Positions 35,938 to 45,489 of a stretch of DNA of 64,000 nt are shown piece by piece (the stretch's first letter is position 1; each line of letters opens with the position of its first letter). The stretch lies in assembly GCA_035513295.1 (NCBI GenBank), contig DATKCH010000127.1:8527-72526 (forward strand), read 5' to 3'. This DNA is from DATHRK01 sp035513295. GTDB taxonomy: Bacteria; Gemmatimonadota; Gemmatimonadetes; Longimicrobiales; RSA9. The position numbers and the translations under genes are program-made. The notes beneath the pieces are model-generated. The model ran no database searches and had not been told where the DNA came from. It worked only from the letters and a program-made list of their open reading frames with translations.

Positions 35938-36861
35938 TCACGCGCTCAGCTTCACGCCGAGCTCGTAGCGCAACGCCTCCCGCAGGTCCGGGAGCCGGTG
36001 GCGGTAGCCGTGCGCGAGAAGTTTCTCCGGGTACACCGGGGTGCTGGCGAGGATGGTTTCCTCGGCCATGCCGCCGGGCAGGAGTCGCGCCACGGCGGCG
36101 GGGACCCTCATGAACGAGGGCCGGCCCAGGACGCCTGCCACGGTGTCGGCGAAGGCCTCCTGGGTGGCCGGCTCCGGCGCGACCACGTTCACCGGGCCCT
36201 CCAGCTCATGGTTTTTGATGGCGAACCGGACCACCCCCGGCACTTCGTGCCCGGCCACCCACGCGAAGGCGCCGTCGCCGCTTCCGACGGTGCCGCCCAG
36301 GCCCATGCGAAACGCGGGCAGCATGGCCGACAGGACGCCACCCTCAGCGCTCAGGACGATGCCGAAACGCAGGTGGACGACGCGGATTCCGGCGGCCCGC
36401 GCCGGGTCTGCCGCCGCCTCCCACGCCGCGACCAGGTCCGCCAGGAATCCGTCGGCCTTCGGGGACTTCTCGGTCAGCCTCTCGTCCGCGGGTCGGCTTC
36501 CGTAGTACCCGATCGCGGACGCGCACACCAGGACCGGGGGCGGCTTGCCGAGGCCCGCCAGGCTCTCCGCGAGCAGGCGGGTGCCCCGCACGCGGCTTTC
36601 CCACATGCGCTCCTTCGCGGGCCTGGTCCACACCTGGAACAGGCTCTCGCCGGCGAGGTGGACGACGGCGTCGTGTCCTTCCAGCGATGCCGCATCGACG
36701 ACGCCTTCCTCGGGATTCCAGTACACGTTGTCTCGCTCGCCGGCCGCCTGGCGGCTCCGGACGAGCTGCCGGACGGAGTGTCGGAATTCCCGCAGCTCGC
36801 GGACGAGTTCGCCGCCCACCAGTCCCGACGCGCCGGTCACGGCGACCCGCTTGGTCTGCAT
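35938..36861 (-). CDS. TIGR01777-type NAD-dependent epimerase (SDR fold)
   Basis: 307-residue extended SDR protein. The nucleotide-binding start is VAVTGASGLVGGELVREL. A catalytic-type YxxxK region is represented by SAIGYYGSR with less canonical spacing, as in the YfcH/SulA-like branch. Typical blocks are VHLAGESLF, RFGIVLSAEGGVL and ETILASTPVYPEKL. The substrate is unknown. It starts 1 base after the LOG-type gene stop, so they are probably co-transcribed. Confidence 0.87.
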   Translation of the reverse strand: MQTKRVAVTGASGLVGGELVRELREFRHSVRQLVRSRQAAGERDNVYWNPEEGVVDAASLEGHDAVVHLAGESLFQVWTRPAKERMWESRVRGTRLLAESLAGLGKPPPVLVCASAIGYYGSRPADERLTEKSPKADGFLADLVAAWEAAADPARAAGIRVVHLRFGIVLSAEGGVLSAMLPAFRMGLGGTVGSGDGAFAWVAGHEVPGVVRFAIKNHELEGPVNVVAPEPATQEAFADTVAGVLGRPSFMRVPAAVARLLPGGMAEETILASTPVYPEKLLAHGYRHRLPDLREALRYELGVKLSA

Positions 36862-36862
36862 C

Positions 36863-37639
36863 TTATCGGCCCTCCGCTCTCGCCCGAATCCCCGCGTTGT
36901 ACGCGCGCACCATGACGCGGGCGGCCTCCGCCGGATCGTCCGTGCACACGAGCCGATCCAGGTCGGCCTGTTTGATGGTTCCGCCACCGAGCATGGTCTC
37001 CCCGACCCAATCCAACAATCCCCGCCAGTACGCCTCGCCGAACAGGACGATGGGGAAGTTGCGCGAGACCTTGCCCGTCTGGATGAGCGTCAGGGCCTCG
37101 AAGAGTTCGTCCATCGTCCCGTACCCGCCGGGGAATATGATGAACCCGTCGGCGTACTTCACGAACATCATCTTGCGGACGAAGAAGTACCGGAAGTTGA
37201 TCTCCACCTCGACGTACGGGTTAGAGCCCTGCTCGAAGGGCAGCTCGATGTTGCAGCCGACCGACGTTCCCCCCACGTCCACGGCGCCGCGGTTGGCCGC
37301 CTCCATGATGCCCGGCCCGCCGCCGGTGATGACGCCGAAGCCGGCGCGCGCCAGTGCGGCTCCGGTGGCGCGCGCCGCGGCGTACATCGGGTGTTCCTCC
37401 GGCGTCCGGGCGCTGCCGAAGACGCTGACCGCGGGACCCAGCTCCGCCAGCGTGTCGAAACCTTCGACGAACTCTCCCATGATCCGGAACACGCGCCACG
37501 TGTCCGTGTGGACGAAGGCCGGGGGTACGTGCTCCCGCTCGAGGAGCCGCTCGTCCTCGGTGATCCGGACGTGCTTGCCGAACGGGTGCAGGTGTTCGGT
37601 GTCGGCGGTTCCGGCGGGTTCTTTCGGTGCTTGGGCCAT
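36863..37639 (-). CDS. LOG family / TIGR00730 Rossmann-fold protein
   Basis: 258-residue protein with the diagnostic GGGPGIMEAANRGA and PGGYGTMDELFEALTLIQTGK motifs, both complete. LOG proteins are nucleotide 5'-monophosphate phosphoribohydrolases (cytokinin-type) or are annotated as lysine-decarboxylase-like. The activity here is likely phosphoribohydrolase. The N-terminal 45 residues are an extension relative to short LOG proteins. The ATG at 37,639 begins MAQAPKEPAG. Its 5' side faces the divergent zinc-ribbon gene 205 bases away. Confidence 0.87.
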   Translation of the reverse strand: MAQAPKEPAGTADTEHLHPFGKHVRITEDERLLEREHVPPAFVHTDTWRVFRIMGEFVEGFDTLAELGPAVSVFGSARTPEEHPMYAAARATGAALARAGFGVITGGGPGIMEAANRGAVDVGGTSVGCNIELPFEQGSNPYVEVEINFRYFFVRKMMFVKYADGFIIFPGGYGTMDELFEALTLIQTGKVSRNFPIVLFGEAYWRGLLDWVGETMLGGGTIKQADLDRLVCTDDPAEAARVMVRAYNAGIRARAEGR

Positions 37640-37844
37640 GCCTCGATTCCGGTCGCGGGACCCTCGCGCCGTCGGACGTCGGTCAGCCGCGGCGGCGACA
37701 TCGGAGGAACGGGAGAGCTTTCGCGCGTGGCGCGGGCGGCGCAAGGCGCGGCGTCGCGCAGGGACCCGGGACGTAGCCCGGAACCGCCGACCACGGGGAA
37801 TCCCCGGTATCGCGCGGCGCGGCCCGCGGCTAACGTGCCTGACC

Positions 37845-38624
37845 ATGGCCACGATCGACTGCCCTCGATGCGGCGCCGCGGGCGACGGCGCCTTCTGCGC
37901 CGACTGCGGCGCGCGCCTCAAGCCGGCGGCGTGCACGGCTTGTGGCGCCTCGCCGCCCCCGGACGCGCGCTACTGCTCCGGCTGCGGCAGGCGACTCCCG
38001 GGCCCGCTGCGGGTCCACCCCGCGGCGGTCCTGGCGGGAGTCGGCCTCGCCGCGCTGGTCGCCGCGCTGCTGCTGCCCGGGCGCGGGCCAGAGCCGGTCA
38101 CCATCGGCCCGACCGGCGCGGGCGCCCTCACGGAAGGCGGCGGACCCGGCGCTCCCGGCTCCATGAGCACGCCCGGCGGCGCTCCACCCCCCGCGCTATC
38201 CGGCGACATGCGTGCCAACGCGGACGGCCTGTTCGACCGGATCATGCGGGAGCTTGCCGCCGGCGACACGGCGCGCGCGCGCTTCTTCGTCCCGATGGCG
38301 CTCGACGCCTACGGCATGGCGGGCGACCTGGACGCCGACGGCCGGTTCCACCTGAGCCTCGTGCAGGCGGTCGGCGAGGACTTCGCGGGAGCCCGGGCCA
38401 CCGCGGAGTCGGTTCTGGAGCAGGACCCGAACCACCTGCTTGCGCTGGCGGCGGCGGCCTCCGCCGCGCGCGGGGAGGGCGACGAGGACGCGGCCCGCGC
38501 GTACTACCGGCGGTTCCTGGAGGCGCTCCCTTCCGAGCGCGATCGCGCGTTGCCGGAATACCGGGACCACGCGCAGGTCCTGCCCGACTACGAGGCGGCC
38601 GCGCGGGCGGCGTTGACCGGCTGA
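37845..38624 (+). CDS. double zinc-ribbon, single-pass membrane protein with TPR-like domain
   Basis: 259-residue protein. Two zinc ribbons at residues 1-50 use four CxxC pairs (CPRCG, CADCG, CTACG, CSGCG). A transmembrane helix (AAVLAGVGLAALVAALLLP) is at about 58-76. A Gly/Pro-rich linker leads to a helical TPR-like C-terminal part with AGARATAESVLEQDPNH-type helices. The function is unknown, perhaps a membrane scaffold. It converges with the M14 peptidase 35 bases away. Confidence 0.7.
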   Translation: MATIDCPRCGAAGDGAFCADCGARLKPAACTACGASPPPDARYCSGCGRRLPGPLRVHPAAVLAGVGLAALVAALLLPGRGPEPVTIGPTGAGALTEGGGPGAPGSMSTPGGAPPPALSGDMRANADGLFDRIMRELAAGDTARARFFVPMALDAYGMAGDLDADGRFHLSLVQAVGEDFAGARATAESVLEQDPNHLLALAAAASAARGEGDEDAARAYYRRFLEALPSERDRALPEYRDHAQVLPDYEAAARAALTG

Positions 38625-38659
38625 CCCGCCGGTCCGCCGGCGTGCGTCCGCGACGGCGT

Positions 38660-41110
38660 TCAGCTCACCGGCGCCCCCGATCGGTTCCGCAGCGCCTCGA
38701 AGAGCAGCGGGAACGTGGCGCGCGACTGCCCGCGGTACTGCGGCCGGAAGCCGAAGAGCCACACCTCTCCCGCTCCCGCCCGCGCCACCGCGATCGCCCC
38801 GGCGCCGGCCACGTGCTCGGCGCCTAGCGCCCAGCCGCTCAGGAGGGTCCAGTCGGGATCGTAGCGCGCCGTCATGCGCACGTCCGGGGATTCGGTCCGG
38901 AACGCCATGCCGCCGCGCTCGAACCAGGCACCGACGCGCTCCGGCACTCCCGCCGCCGCGGCCAGCTCCGGAGCGACGCTCAGCCCGAGGATCGAACCCG
39001 GGATGAAGAACTCCCCGCTGCCGAGGCCGTCCGCGCCGTCGCGCACGGGCAGGTCAAGCAGCCTGATCGCGTATTCGGAGGCCTCCTCCAGCGCGACCAG
39101 ACGTCCGCCGCCGCGCACGAACGCGGCGATCGCCTCGCCGCCCTCATCGCCCAGTCCGCCCGCGAACTCCGGAAATGTCTCGCCCTCCTCGAAGCCGCCC
39201 TGCAGCTCCTCGCGTCCCTGGGAGGGGAGTAGCAAAACGTCCGCGGAGCGCAACGCGCCGGCCCGCACGTCGGCGTCCACGAGGGTGCGATACGGGACGC
39301 CGAAGGTATCCAGCACCCAGCGCGTCCAGCCCTCGTCCATCGTCGGCCGGTGGCTCCTGTACACGGCGATGCGCGGCCACGCTTCGCCTTCGAGCGTGCC
39401 TCCGGCCTCGAGCAGCGCCGCGCGCGGATCCTCGGGGCCGTCGACGGGCTCGCCGAGACGGGCCGCCTCCAGGCCGCCCTCGATGCCCGCGGCCGGGAAG
39501 ACGTCGACCCCGAGCAGCAGCGGAAGGGTGTGCGCGGTGACGTCGTAGGGCGCGCGCGGGGGACCTCCCGGATACTGGCGCAGGTCGGGATAGTCCTGGC
39601 GCTCGAGCATCGCCTGCGCGAACGACGCGTATGGCTGGCGCATCGGGACGACGTACGTACCCGCCGGGAAGTCCCGCGCGCCGGCATCCTCCGCCCCGGC
39701 ACGCGGGAAGCCGGCCGCGTCGGCGGTCGCCCCAGTCGCCCGCACGGGCGCGCCGGCGCTGTGCACCTCCACGTCCGCCACGCGCAGGATGCGCAGCAGC
39801 TCGGCCAGCGAGGCCGGGTCGCGCTGGTCCGCCGGTATGAGCCACGCCTCGGGCCACTCGTCCCACCCATCGACCGCGCGCCGCCCGATGCGGAGGAAAT
39901 TCCGCAGCCACAGCTCGCGGTTCGCCGCTGCGTGATCCAGCAGCGCCATGGCGCCCGATTCCATGTAATCCACGATGTCGGCGAGCCGCCAGGCCCCGCC
40001 GGGCCACGGATCGGAGAAGTTCCAGCTCGGCACGCGCGCGTCGAAGTTGCGCCCCGGTTCCAGCGTGTCGAAGGGCAGCTCCACCGGGCTGGCCATGTTG
40101 GCGGACGCGGTTTCGCTCAGGATGCGCGCGCCGCCGTGGTAGTGCTGGTAGGCGCGCGCGGGGGTCCAGGCGTCGTAGGTCGCGTTGACCACCACGCCCT
40201 TCTTGCCCTCCAGGCCCATGCGCCAGGCCATGTGCGTGCCGAGGTCGTTGATCGCCTGGACCAGCAGCGGGTCCACGTTGGGTTCGACCGGGTCGATCCA
40301 CGGTGGCAGGAAGAAGCGCGACCCGAGCGTGCCCTGCTGGTGGATGTCGTGGACGATCTGCGGGTGCCAGTCGTTGTGCGCGTGCTCGATAGCCAGCCGG
40401 GTCTCCATCTGCGTGAACGCGTACCAGTCGCGGTTGTTGTCGTGGCCGACGTAGTGGTGGTAGAGGAAGGGAGGCGACGCGCCCTCCCACGGGTGGCCGA
40501 GGGTGCGCTCGTACCAGTCCACGACCAGATCCACGCCGTCCGGGTTGAGGGAGGGAACGAGCAGCAGGATCACCTCGTCGAGGATCTTGCGCTCGCGGAG
40601 GTCATCGGAGGAAGCGAGCCGGTGCACGATCGAGAGCGGCACCTGCGACGCGCCGACCTCCGTGGAGTGGATCGACGCGGTGATGAGTACGATCGCCCGG
40701 GCCTCGGCGATCAGTCCGTCCACGTCATCCTCTTCGGCGAGGCTGCGGGGGTCGGCGAGGCGGCGCTGGACCTCGCGCAGACGATCCAGGCGCGCGAGGT
40801 TCTCCGGAGAGGAAATGGTGAGCATCACGAAGGGCCGGCCCAGGGTCGTCGGCCCCAGCGTGTCCAGCAGGACCCGGGGGCTCGCGCTCGCGACCGCGTC
40901 CAGGTAGGCGGTCACCTCGCCCCAGTCGGCCAGGCGGCGGTCCTCGCCCACGGCGTGACCGAGGAAGTCGGCCGGGGCCGGGACCCGTGCTTCGGAGTCC
41001 GACGCCGGTGCCTGGGCGGACGCCCGCGCCGCCGGTCGTGTCGCCACGGCGGCGGCCAGCAGGAGGGACACCGCGGCGAGGCGGCGAGCGAGGCGGGTGT
41101 GCCGGCGCAT
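38660..41110 (-). CDS. exported M14 family zinc carboxypeptidase
   Basis: 816-residue secreted peptidase. A signal peptide ends near ARASAQ at about residue 33. The zinc site is built from HSTE (in TASIHSTEVGASQ) and a later His in VHDIHQQGTLG. The segment SLNPDGVD is characteristic of M14. The C-terminal half (about 400-816) includes repeated glutamine-amidotransferase-like folds, for example DVLLLPSQG and VWLFGFRPQYRGQ, as in other large M14 proteins. The catalytic Glu was not identified with certainty. The ATG has AAAGGTG upstream. Confidence 0.88.
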   Translation of the reverse strand: MRRHTRLARRLAAVSLLLAAAVATRPAARASAQAPASDSEARVPAPADFLGHAVGEDRRLADWGEVTAYLDAVASASPRVLLDTLGPTTLGRPFVMLTISSPENLARLDRLREVQRRLADPRSLAEEDDVDGLIAEARAIVLITASIHSTEVGASQVPLSIVHRLASSDDLRERKILDEVILLLVPSLNPDGVDLVVDWYERTLGHPWEGASPPFLYHHYVGHDNNRDWYAFTQMETRLAIEHAHNDWHPQIVHDIHQQGTLGSRFFLPPWIDPVEPNVDPLLVQAINDLGTHMAWRMGLEGKKGVVVNATYDAWTPARAYQHYHGGARILSETASANMASPVELPFDTLEPGRNFDARVPSWNFSDPWPGGAWRLADIVDYMESGAMALLDHAAANRELWLRNFLRIGRRAVDGWDEWPEAWLIPADQRDPASLAELLRILRVADVEVHSAGAPVRATGATADAAGFPRAGAEDAGARDFPAGTYVVPMRQPYASFAQAMLERQDYPDLRQYPGGPPRAPYDVTAHTLPLLLGVDVFPAAGIEGGLEAARLGEPVDGPEDPRAALLEAGGTLEGEAWPRIAVYRSHRPTMDEGWTRWVLDTFGVPYRTLVDADVRAGALRSADVLLLPSQGREELQGGFEEGETFPEFAGGLGDEGGEAIAAFVRGGGRLVALEEASEYAIRLLDLPVRDGADGLGSGEFFIPGSILGLSVAPELAAAAGVPERVGAWFERGGMAFRTESPDVRMTARYDPDWTLLSGWALGAEHVAGAGAIAVARAGAGEVWLFGFRPQYRGQSRATFPLLFEALRNRSGAPVS

Positions 41111-41302
41111 CGGTGCACCTTTCGGGCGTACGGGTTTCGCGAGAAGCGGTCGCTGCCGCCATCGACCCGGCACGGTAATACACGGGGTCGGTGCCCAACA
41201 ACCGAAGGCGCGGAGCGCGCGGAACGACGAGAGTCCCACGGACCGGCGCGGAATCGCGTCCGACGGCGGGCGCGCCGACAGAATGGGAGGATGGCCTAGG
41301 CG

Positions 41303-43009
41303 ATGGGCACGAGGACAGGCGAACTCGGAGGACGGGCGCGGCGTCGGTGGTCCGTGCTCGCGGCCACACTCCTCGCCGCGTTCGTCCTCGGGGCGGCCGC
41401 CAGCGCGGCCAGCCTTCGGGAGGCGCTCGAGAGCATCACCGAGCGCGACCTGGATGCGCATCTCCGCTTCCTGGCCTCGGACGCGCTGCGCGGCCGCGCT
41501 CCGGGAACGGCGGGCGGCGACGCGGCAGCCGCGTACATCGCCGCGCAGTTCGCGCGCGCGGGCCTCGAACCGCTCGGGCCGGACTTCCTGCAGACGTTCG
41601 AGGTGCTCGGCTCCACGGTCGACCCGGGTGCTTCCTCCCTCGTCATCACCGGCCCCGGCGCGGCGTCCGCACGCGCGCCCCTGTCGGCCGCCTATCCGGC
41701 CGAAGCCGTCGTGTGGCCCGGCGTGGCGGATTCCGCGATCGACGTCGAGGGCGAGATCGTATTCGCCGGCTACGGGATCGCGGCCCCCGAGTACGGATGG
41801 GACGACTTCGGGTCGCAGGACCTTTCCGGCAAGGTTCTGCTCGTGCTGGTCGGCGACCCACCCGCCTCGCCGATGGAGCCGGACCTCTTCGCCGGCGTCG
41901 CGCTTACCTACTACGGCCGCTGGACGTACAAGCTCGAGGAGGCCGCCCGCAGGGGCGCCGCCGGAGTGCTGCTGGTGCATTCCACGGCGCGCGCGGGCTA
42001 TCCGTGGGGCGTCGTGGAGGCGTCCTGGACCGGCGAACAGTTCTCCCTCCCGCCCAGGCCCGACGGCGCCCCCGTCGCGCCTCTCCAAGGGTGGGTCACC
42101 ACCGATTTCGCGCGCCGCCTGGTCGCGCGCGCCGACCTGGACCTGGGGGACCTCACCGCGCGGGCCTCTCGCAGGGAGTTCTCCGCCCTGCGCACGGGGC
42201 TCGTCGCGCGGGGAACCGTGAGCGCCTCCGTGCGCCTCCTCCAGACCGCCAACGTGGTGGGAGTGCTGCCGGGAGGAGACGAGGCAGTGCGGCCGGAAGC
42301 CGTGGTGCTCACGGCGCACTACGACCACCTCGGCGTGGGTCCCGCCGTCGACGGCGACTCGATCTACAACGGGGCCTACGACAACGCCAGCGGGGTGAGC
42401 GCGCTGCTCGAAGTGGCGGAGGCGTTCGGCTCCCTCGACCCGCGCCCGCGCCGGTCGGTCGTGTTCATCGCGACCGCCGCGGAGGAGGCCGGCCTGCTGG
42501 GCGCGGAGCACTACGTGCGCCATCCGCTCGTGCCGCTACGCAGGACCCTGGCCATCGTGAACGTGGACGGGGCCAACCTCTGGGGCGAGACCAACGATGT
42601 CGTCGCCATGGGCGCAGACCGCTCCACGCTCGGCCTGGTCGTGCGCGAGCGCGCCCGCGAGATGGGCATGCGCCTGGCTCCGGACCGCGCGCCCGACCGG
42701 GGCTTTTTCTTCCGCTCCGACCACTTCCCGTTCGCGCGCGCCGGCGTCCCCGCGCTCTACATGGAACACGGCCTCAGCTATCGAGGCCGGCCGGCCGGCT
42801 GGGGAGAGCGGCGCCTCGCGCGCTACGACGAGCGGGATTACCACCAACCGTCCGACGAGTACGAACCCGGGATGGACCTCTCGGGCGCAGTGCAGCAGGC
42901 GCGCCTGGTGTTCCTGGTCGGCTACGATGTCGCCCAGAGCGACGCGTTCCCGGAGTGGTTCGAAAGCTCCGAGTTCAAGCCCGCGAGAGACCGCATGATG
43001 GGGCGCTGA
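41303..43009 (+). CDS. exported M28 family aminopeptidase
   Basis: 568-residue secreted zinc peptidase. A signal anchor ends around AAASAAS at residue 40. A PA-domain insertion is visible between about 130 and 290, including GKVLLVLVGDPP. The peptidase core has the first metal ligand in LTAHYDHLG, the bridging Asp in NGAYDNASG, the catalytic Glu pair in AEEAGLLG, and a His in RSDHFPFARAG. It probably degrades oligopeptides outside the inner membrane. It diverges from the M14 gene, 192 bases apart, suggesting joint peptide scavenging. Confidence 0.92.
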   Translation: MGTRTGELGGRARRRWSVLAATLLAAFVLGAAASAASLREALESITERDLDAHLRFLASDALRGRAPGTAGGDAAAAYIAAQFARAGLEPLGPDFLQTFEVLGSTVDPGASSLVITGPGAASARAPLSAAYPAEAVVWPGVADSAIDVEGEIVFAGYGIAAPEYGWDDFGSQDLSGKVLLVLVGDPPASPMEPDLFAGVALTYYGRWTYKLEEAARRGAAGVLLVHSTARAGYPWGVVEASWTGEQFSLPPRPDGAPVAPLQGWVTTDFARRLVARADLDLGDLTARASRREFSALRTGLVARGTVSASVRLLQTANVVGVLPGGDEAVRPEAVVLTAHYDHLGVGPAVDGDSIYNGAYDNASGVSALLEVAEAFGSLDPRPRRSVVFIATAAEEAGLLGAEHYVRHPLVPLRRTLAIVNVDGANLWGETNDVVAMGADRSTLGLVVRERAREMGMRLAPDRAPDRGFFFRSDHFPFARAGVPALYMEHGLSYRGRPAGWGERRLARYDERDYHQPSDEYEPGMDLSGAVQQARLVFLVGYDVAQSDAFPEWFESSEFKPARDRMMGR

Positions 43010-43096
43010 CCGGCCCAGGGCCGCCGCCATCGAGGAGCCGCAGGTCTCGAGCCCCGGGCATCCGCGCGGCCGGAACGCCCGGCGCGTGGGAGCCCG

Positions 43097-43849
43097 CTAC
43101 AGCCCCGTGGGCAGGTTCAGGAAGGTCCAGGGAATCTGGAAGCGCTCCTGGAGGTGCTCGGCGAGGGCCCGGACCCCGAGCGTTTCGGTGGCGTAGTGGC
43201 CGGCGAGAAGAAGGCTGACCCCGCGCTCGGTCGCGTCGAAGTAGGCGTGGTGGCTGGCCTCCCCCGTGACGAGAGCGTCGAGACCGATCGCCGCGGCCTC
43301 GGCCAGCGCGCTCGCTCCCGACCCCGTCACGATGCCGACGCGGCGCACAGGATCCGTGCCACCCTCGATCACCCGGACCGGCCCGTCCACGACGCCGGCG
43401 ACGCGGTCGCCGAGGACGCCGAGCGGAATCTGGAGGTCTCCGAAGACGCCCACCTGGATTCCGTTGTGTTCGCCGAAGCGGCCCCTGATCTGCACCCCCA
43501 GCTTGCGAGCGAGCAGCGCGTTGTTGCCCACCTCGGCGTGGACATCGAGCGGGATGTGGGCGCTGTAGAGCGCCAAGTCGTGGTCTAGCAGAAGCTTCAG
43601 GCGCCGATAGCGCGGTCCGGTGACGGGCTGGTTGCCGTCCCAGAACATTCCGTGGTGGACGATCAAAAGATTCGCGCCCGCGACGACCGCGCCGCGGATG
43701 GCGGCCTCGGAAGCATCGACCGTGGCGGCGATCTTCTGGATCTCCGCCGCGCCCGCGACCTGCAGTCCATTCAGCGCTCCGGCGCTGTCCGGGATGTCGC
43801 GCACGGCCAGGAACTCATCGAGGTAGCGGACCAGCTTGGCGGTGTTCAT
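43097..43849 (-). CDS. Nif3-like dinuclear metal center protein
   Basis: 250-residue hexamer-forming protein of the Nif3/GTP cyclohydrolase I type 2 family. It contains LLIVHHGMFWDGNQPVTG with the HH metal pair, IPLDVHAEVGNN, and a C-terminal GHYATETLGVRALAEHL. The family binds two metal ions; its reaction remains unclear. The ATG start (MNTAKLVRYLDEFL) is at the family start. It is followed upstream by a 248-base gap containing DnaA-box-like sites. Confidence 0.9.
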   Translation of the reverse strand: MNTAKLVRYLDEFLAVRDIPDSAGALNGLQVAGAAEIQKIAATVDASEAAIRGAVVAGANLLIVHHGMFWDGNQPVTGPRYRRLKLLLDHDLALYSAHIPLDVHAEVGNNALLARKLGVQIRGRFGEHNGIQVGVFGDLQIPLGVLGDRVAGVVDGPVRVIEGGTDPVRRVGIVTGSGASALAEAAAIGLDALVTGEASHHAYFDATERGVSLLLAGHYATETLGVRALAEHLQERFQIPWTFLNLPTGL

Positions 43850-43885
43850 CGTCCTTCCAGGTGCCGTGTATCCCGGGTCTGGAGG

Positions 43886-43974
43886 CTTTCCACAACCACC
43901 GCCGCGATCCCTGGAGGGATTGCCCCACTCCGTTGTTTCAGCGGGAGTTACGGACGGTCATCGCCTGTGGACAA
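43886..43974. promoter_or_regulatory. pair of DnaA-box-like sites
   Basis: The 248-base gap between the Nif3-like gene and bactofilin carries CTTTCCACA at 43,886-43,894 and TGTGGACAA at 43,966-43,974, the latter the complement of TTGTCCACA. They match the pattern of DnaA boxes seen next to dnaA in this window. In so GC-rich a sequence their presence is notable, but function is not shown. Confidence 0.45.
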
Positions 43975-44097
43975 CTGCCCGCAGGGACCCCTTGCCGATG
44001 GCGCCGGACACGACCGACTTGCCGGCCGCGAAAAGCCGCGACCGCGGAGCCCGCCGTGGGGGGTCATGGATGGCCGGGCACGCGCGCGCCGTGAACG

Positions 44098-44679
44098 CTA
44101 GCGCTTTGGCGCCCCGGAGCCCGCCGGCGCGGGCGTGGACGGCGTGGAAGACGAATCCGTCCGGGTGCCGCTCGCGGACGCGGACGAATTGCCGCTGCCG
44201 GGTCGAGAATCGCCGGCGTCGGTGCCGCCCTTCGCACCGGCGCCCGCGGTGGTCGCACCGCTCGATGTACCCTTCGGCACCTCGCCCGTGTGGACCTTCC
44301 CGTTCACCCGGCCACCTTCGTCGAGCTGGATTCGCCGCGCGCGGATCTCGCCGTCCACGACGCAGGTGGCCTGGAGCTCGATGCGGCTCTCGGCCACGAT
44401 CGTTCCGTTTACCTCGCCCCCGACGACGGCGTCCTGGGTGAAGATGTCGCCCTTGATCTTGCCTTCCTTGCCCACGACGACGGCCTTCCCCGCGCGAACG
44501 GTGCCTTCCACGCGTCCTTCGATGCGGATCGTGCCTTCGGTCTCGACGTCGCCGTTGACCTTCATCCCCGATCCGACGATCGAGATCACGCCGTCGTTGC
44601 TCGCCGTTCCCACCTGTGGTTGCCGCTCTTTCATGTCCACCGTTCTCTGCTCGTCTTGGGACTTCTTGAACATCGCCAT
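44098..44679 (-). CDS. bactofilin (polymer-forming cytoskeletal protein)
   Basis: 193-residue bactofilin. A short N-terminal tail (MAMFKKSQDEQ) precedes a right-handed beta-helix at about 35-140 with repeats such as VVGKEGKIKGDIFTQDAVVGGEVNGTI. The C-terminus is Ser/Gly/Thr-rich and disordered. Bactofilins polymerise on the membrane without nucleotide and recruit wall hydrolases or chromosome-segregation factors. It lies 3 bases after the M23 peptidase gene and ends the parA-parB operon, so it may tether the peptidase or ParABS components. Confidence 0.92.
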   Translation of the reverse strand: MAMFKKSQDEQRTVDMKERQPQVGTASNDGVISIVGSGMKVNGDVETEGTIRIEGRVEGTVRAGKAVVVGKEGKIKGDIFTQDAVVGGEVNGTIVAESRIELQATCVVDGEIRARRIQLDEGGRVNGKVHTGEVPKGTSSGATTAGAGAKGGTDAGDSRPGSGNSSASASGTRTDSSSTPSTPAPAGSGAPKR

Positions 44680-44682
44680 CGG

Positions 44683-45459
44683 CTACGGTTGCCGGAGGTA
44701 CCCGGTTGGGTCAACGGGCACTCCGTCCTTTCTGATCTCGAAATGAAGGTGCGGAGCGGTGGATCGGCCCGTCGATCCACTGAGCGCGATCACCTCGCCT
44801 CGCTCGACTGCGTCTCCCCGCTCCACGAACAGTTCGGAGGCATGGCCGTACATCGACTCGATACCGCCGCCGTGCTCCACGAGCACGAAGAGCCCGTAGA
44901 TGGAATCCCTTTCCGCGGCAACGACGGTCCCCTGGGCCGTGGCGCGGATGTAGCTCTGACTGGGTACGGCAATATCTACACCCGTATGCCCCTGCCCGTC
45001 GAGGTTCGCGGTCTGGGTGACGAACCCGATCGTGGCCAGCGGCCAGTCCCCCGGGGCCATGGATATGTCGTCGCTGGGCGGGTTTGCGGCTTCGCTCTCA
45101 TCGAGGGGCGGGAGGATCGGGTCGTCGCCGGGCTCCGCCGCGTCGGCTCCGAGCATCTGGCGCACGCGCTCGTACGCCGCTTCCGCCTCTTCCACCCGCC
45201 GCGCCAGTTCCGTCACCTGGGAACGCTCCGCCTCGAGCCGGTTCACCTCACGCTCCAGCGCCGGCACCCGCGCGGCCTGGGCTGCGACGACGAACCACGT
45301 GGCCACCATCAGCGCCAGAAGCACCGAGGCCACTCCGGCGGCGACCACCATCAGCTTGAGCCGTCCGTAGGACAGCTCGAACGTACGGGTCTCGAGATCG
45401 CCGTCGGGGATGATGAGGACCGTGATCCGGCGATCTCCGGCCGCCCTTCCGTCGCTCAA
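44683..45459 (-). CDS. M23 family (LytM-type) peptidase
   Basis: Single-pass membrane protein of 258 residues from this start. A transmembrane helix (VVAAGVASVLLALMVATWFVV) is near residue 50, then a coiled coil (ALEREVNRLEAERSQ), then a periplasmic M23 domain. The zinc and catalytic positions are in GHTGVDIAVP and APHLHFEIR, so it is likely an active endopeptidase on peptidoglycan. The TTG at 45,459 is favoured because GGGAGGTGG precedes it by about 5 bases; a GTG at 45,489 lacks such a site. It couples wall remodelling with the neighbouring bactofilin. Confidence 0.88.
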   Translation of the reverse strand: MSDGRAAGDRRITVLIIPDGDLETRTFELSYGRLKLMVVAAGVASVLLALMVATWFVVAAQAARVPALEREVNRLEAERSQVTELARRVEEAEAAYERVRQMLGADAAEPGDDPILPPLDESEAANPPSDDISMAPGDWPLATIGFVTQTANLDGQGHTGVDIAVPSQSYIRATAQGTVVAAERDSIYGLFVLVEHGGGIESMYGHASELFVERGDAVERGEVIALSGSTGRSTAPHLHFEIRKDGVPVDPTGYLRQP

Positions 45460-45489
45460 GCGCCACCTCCCGACACGTTGCGCACGCAC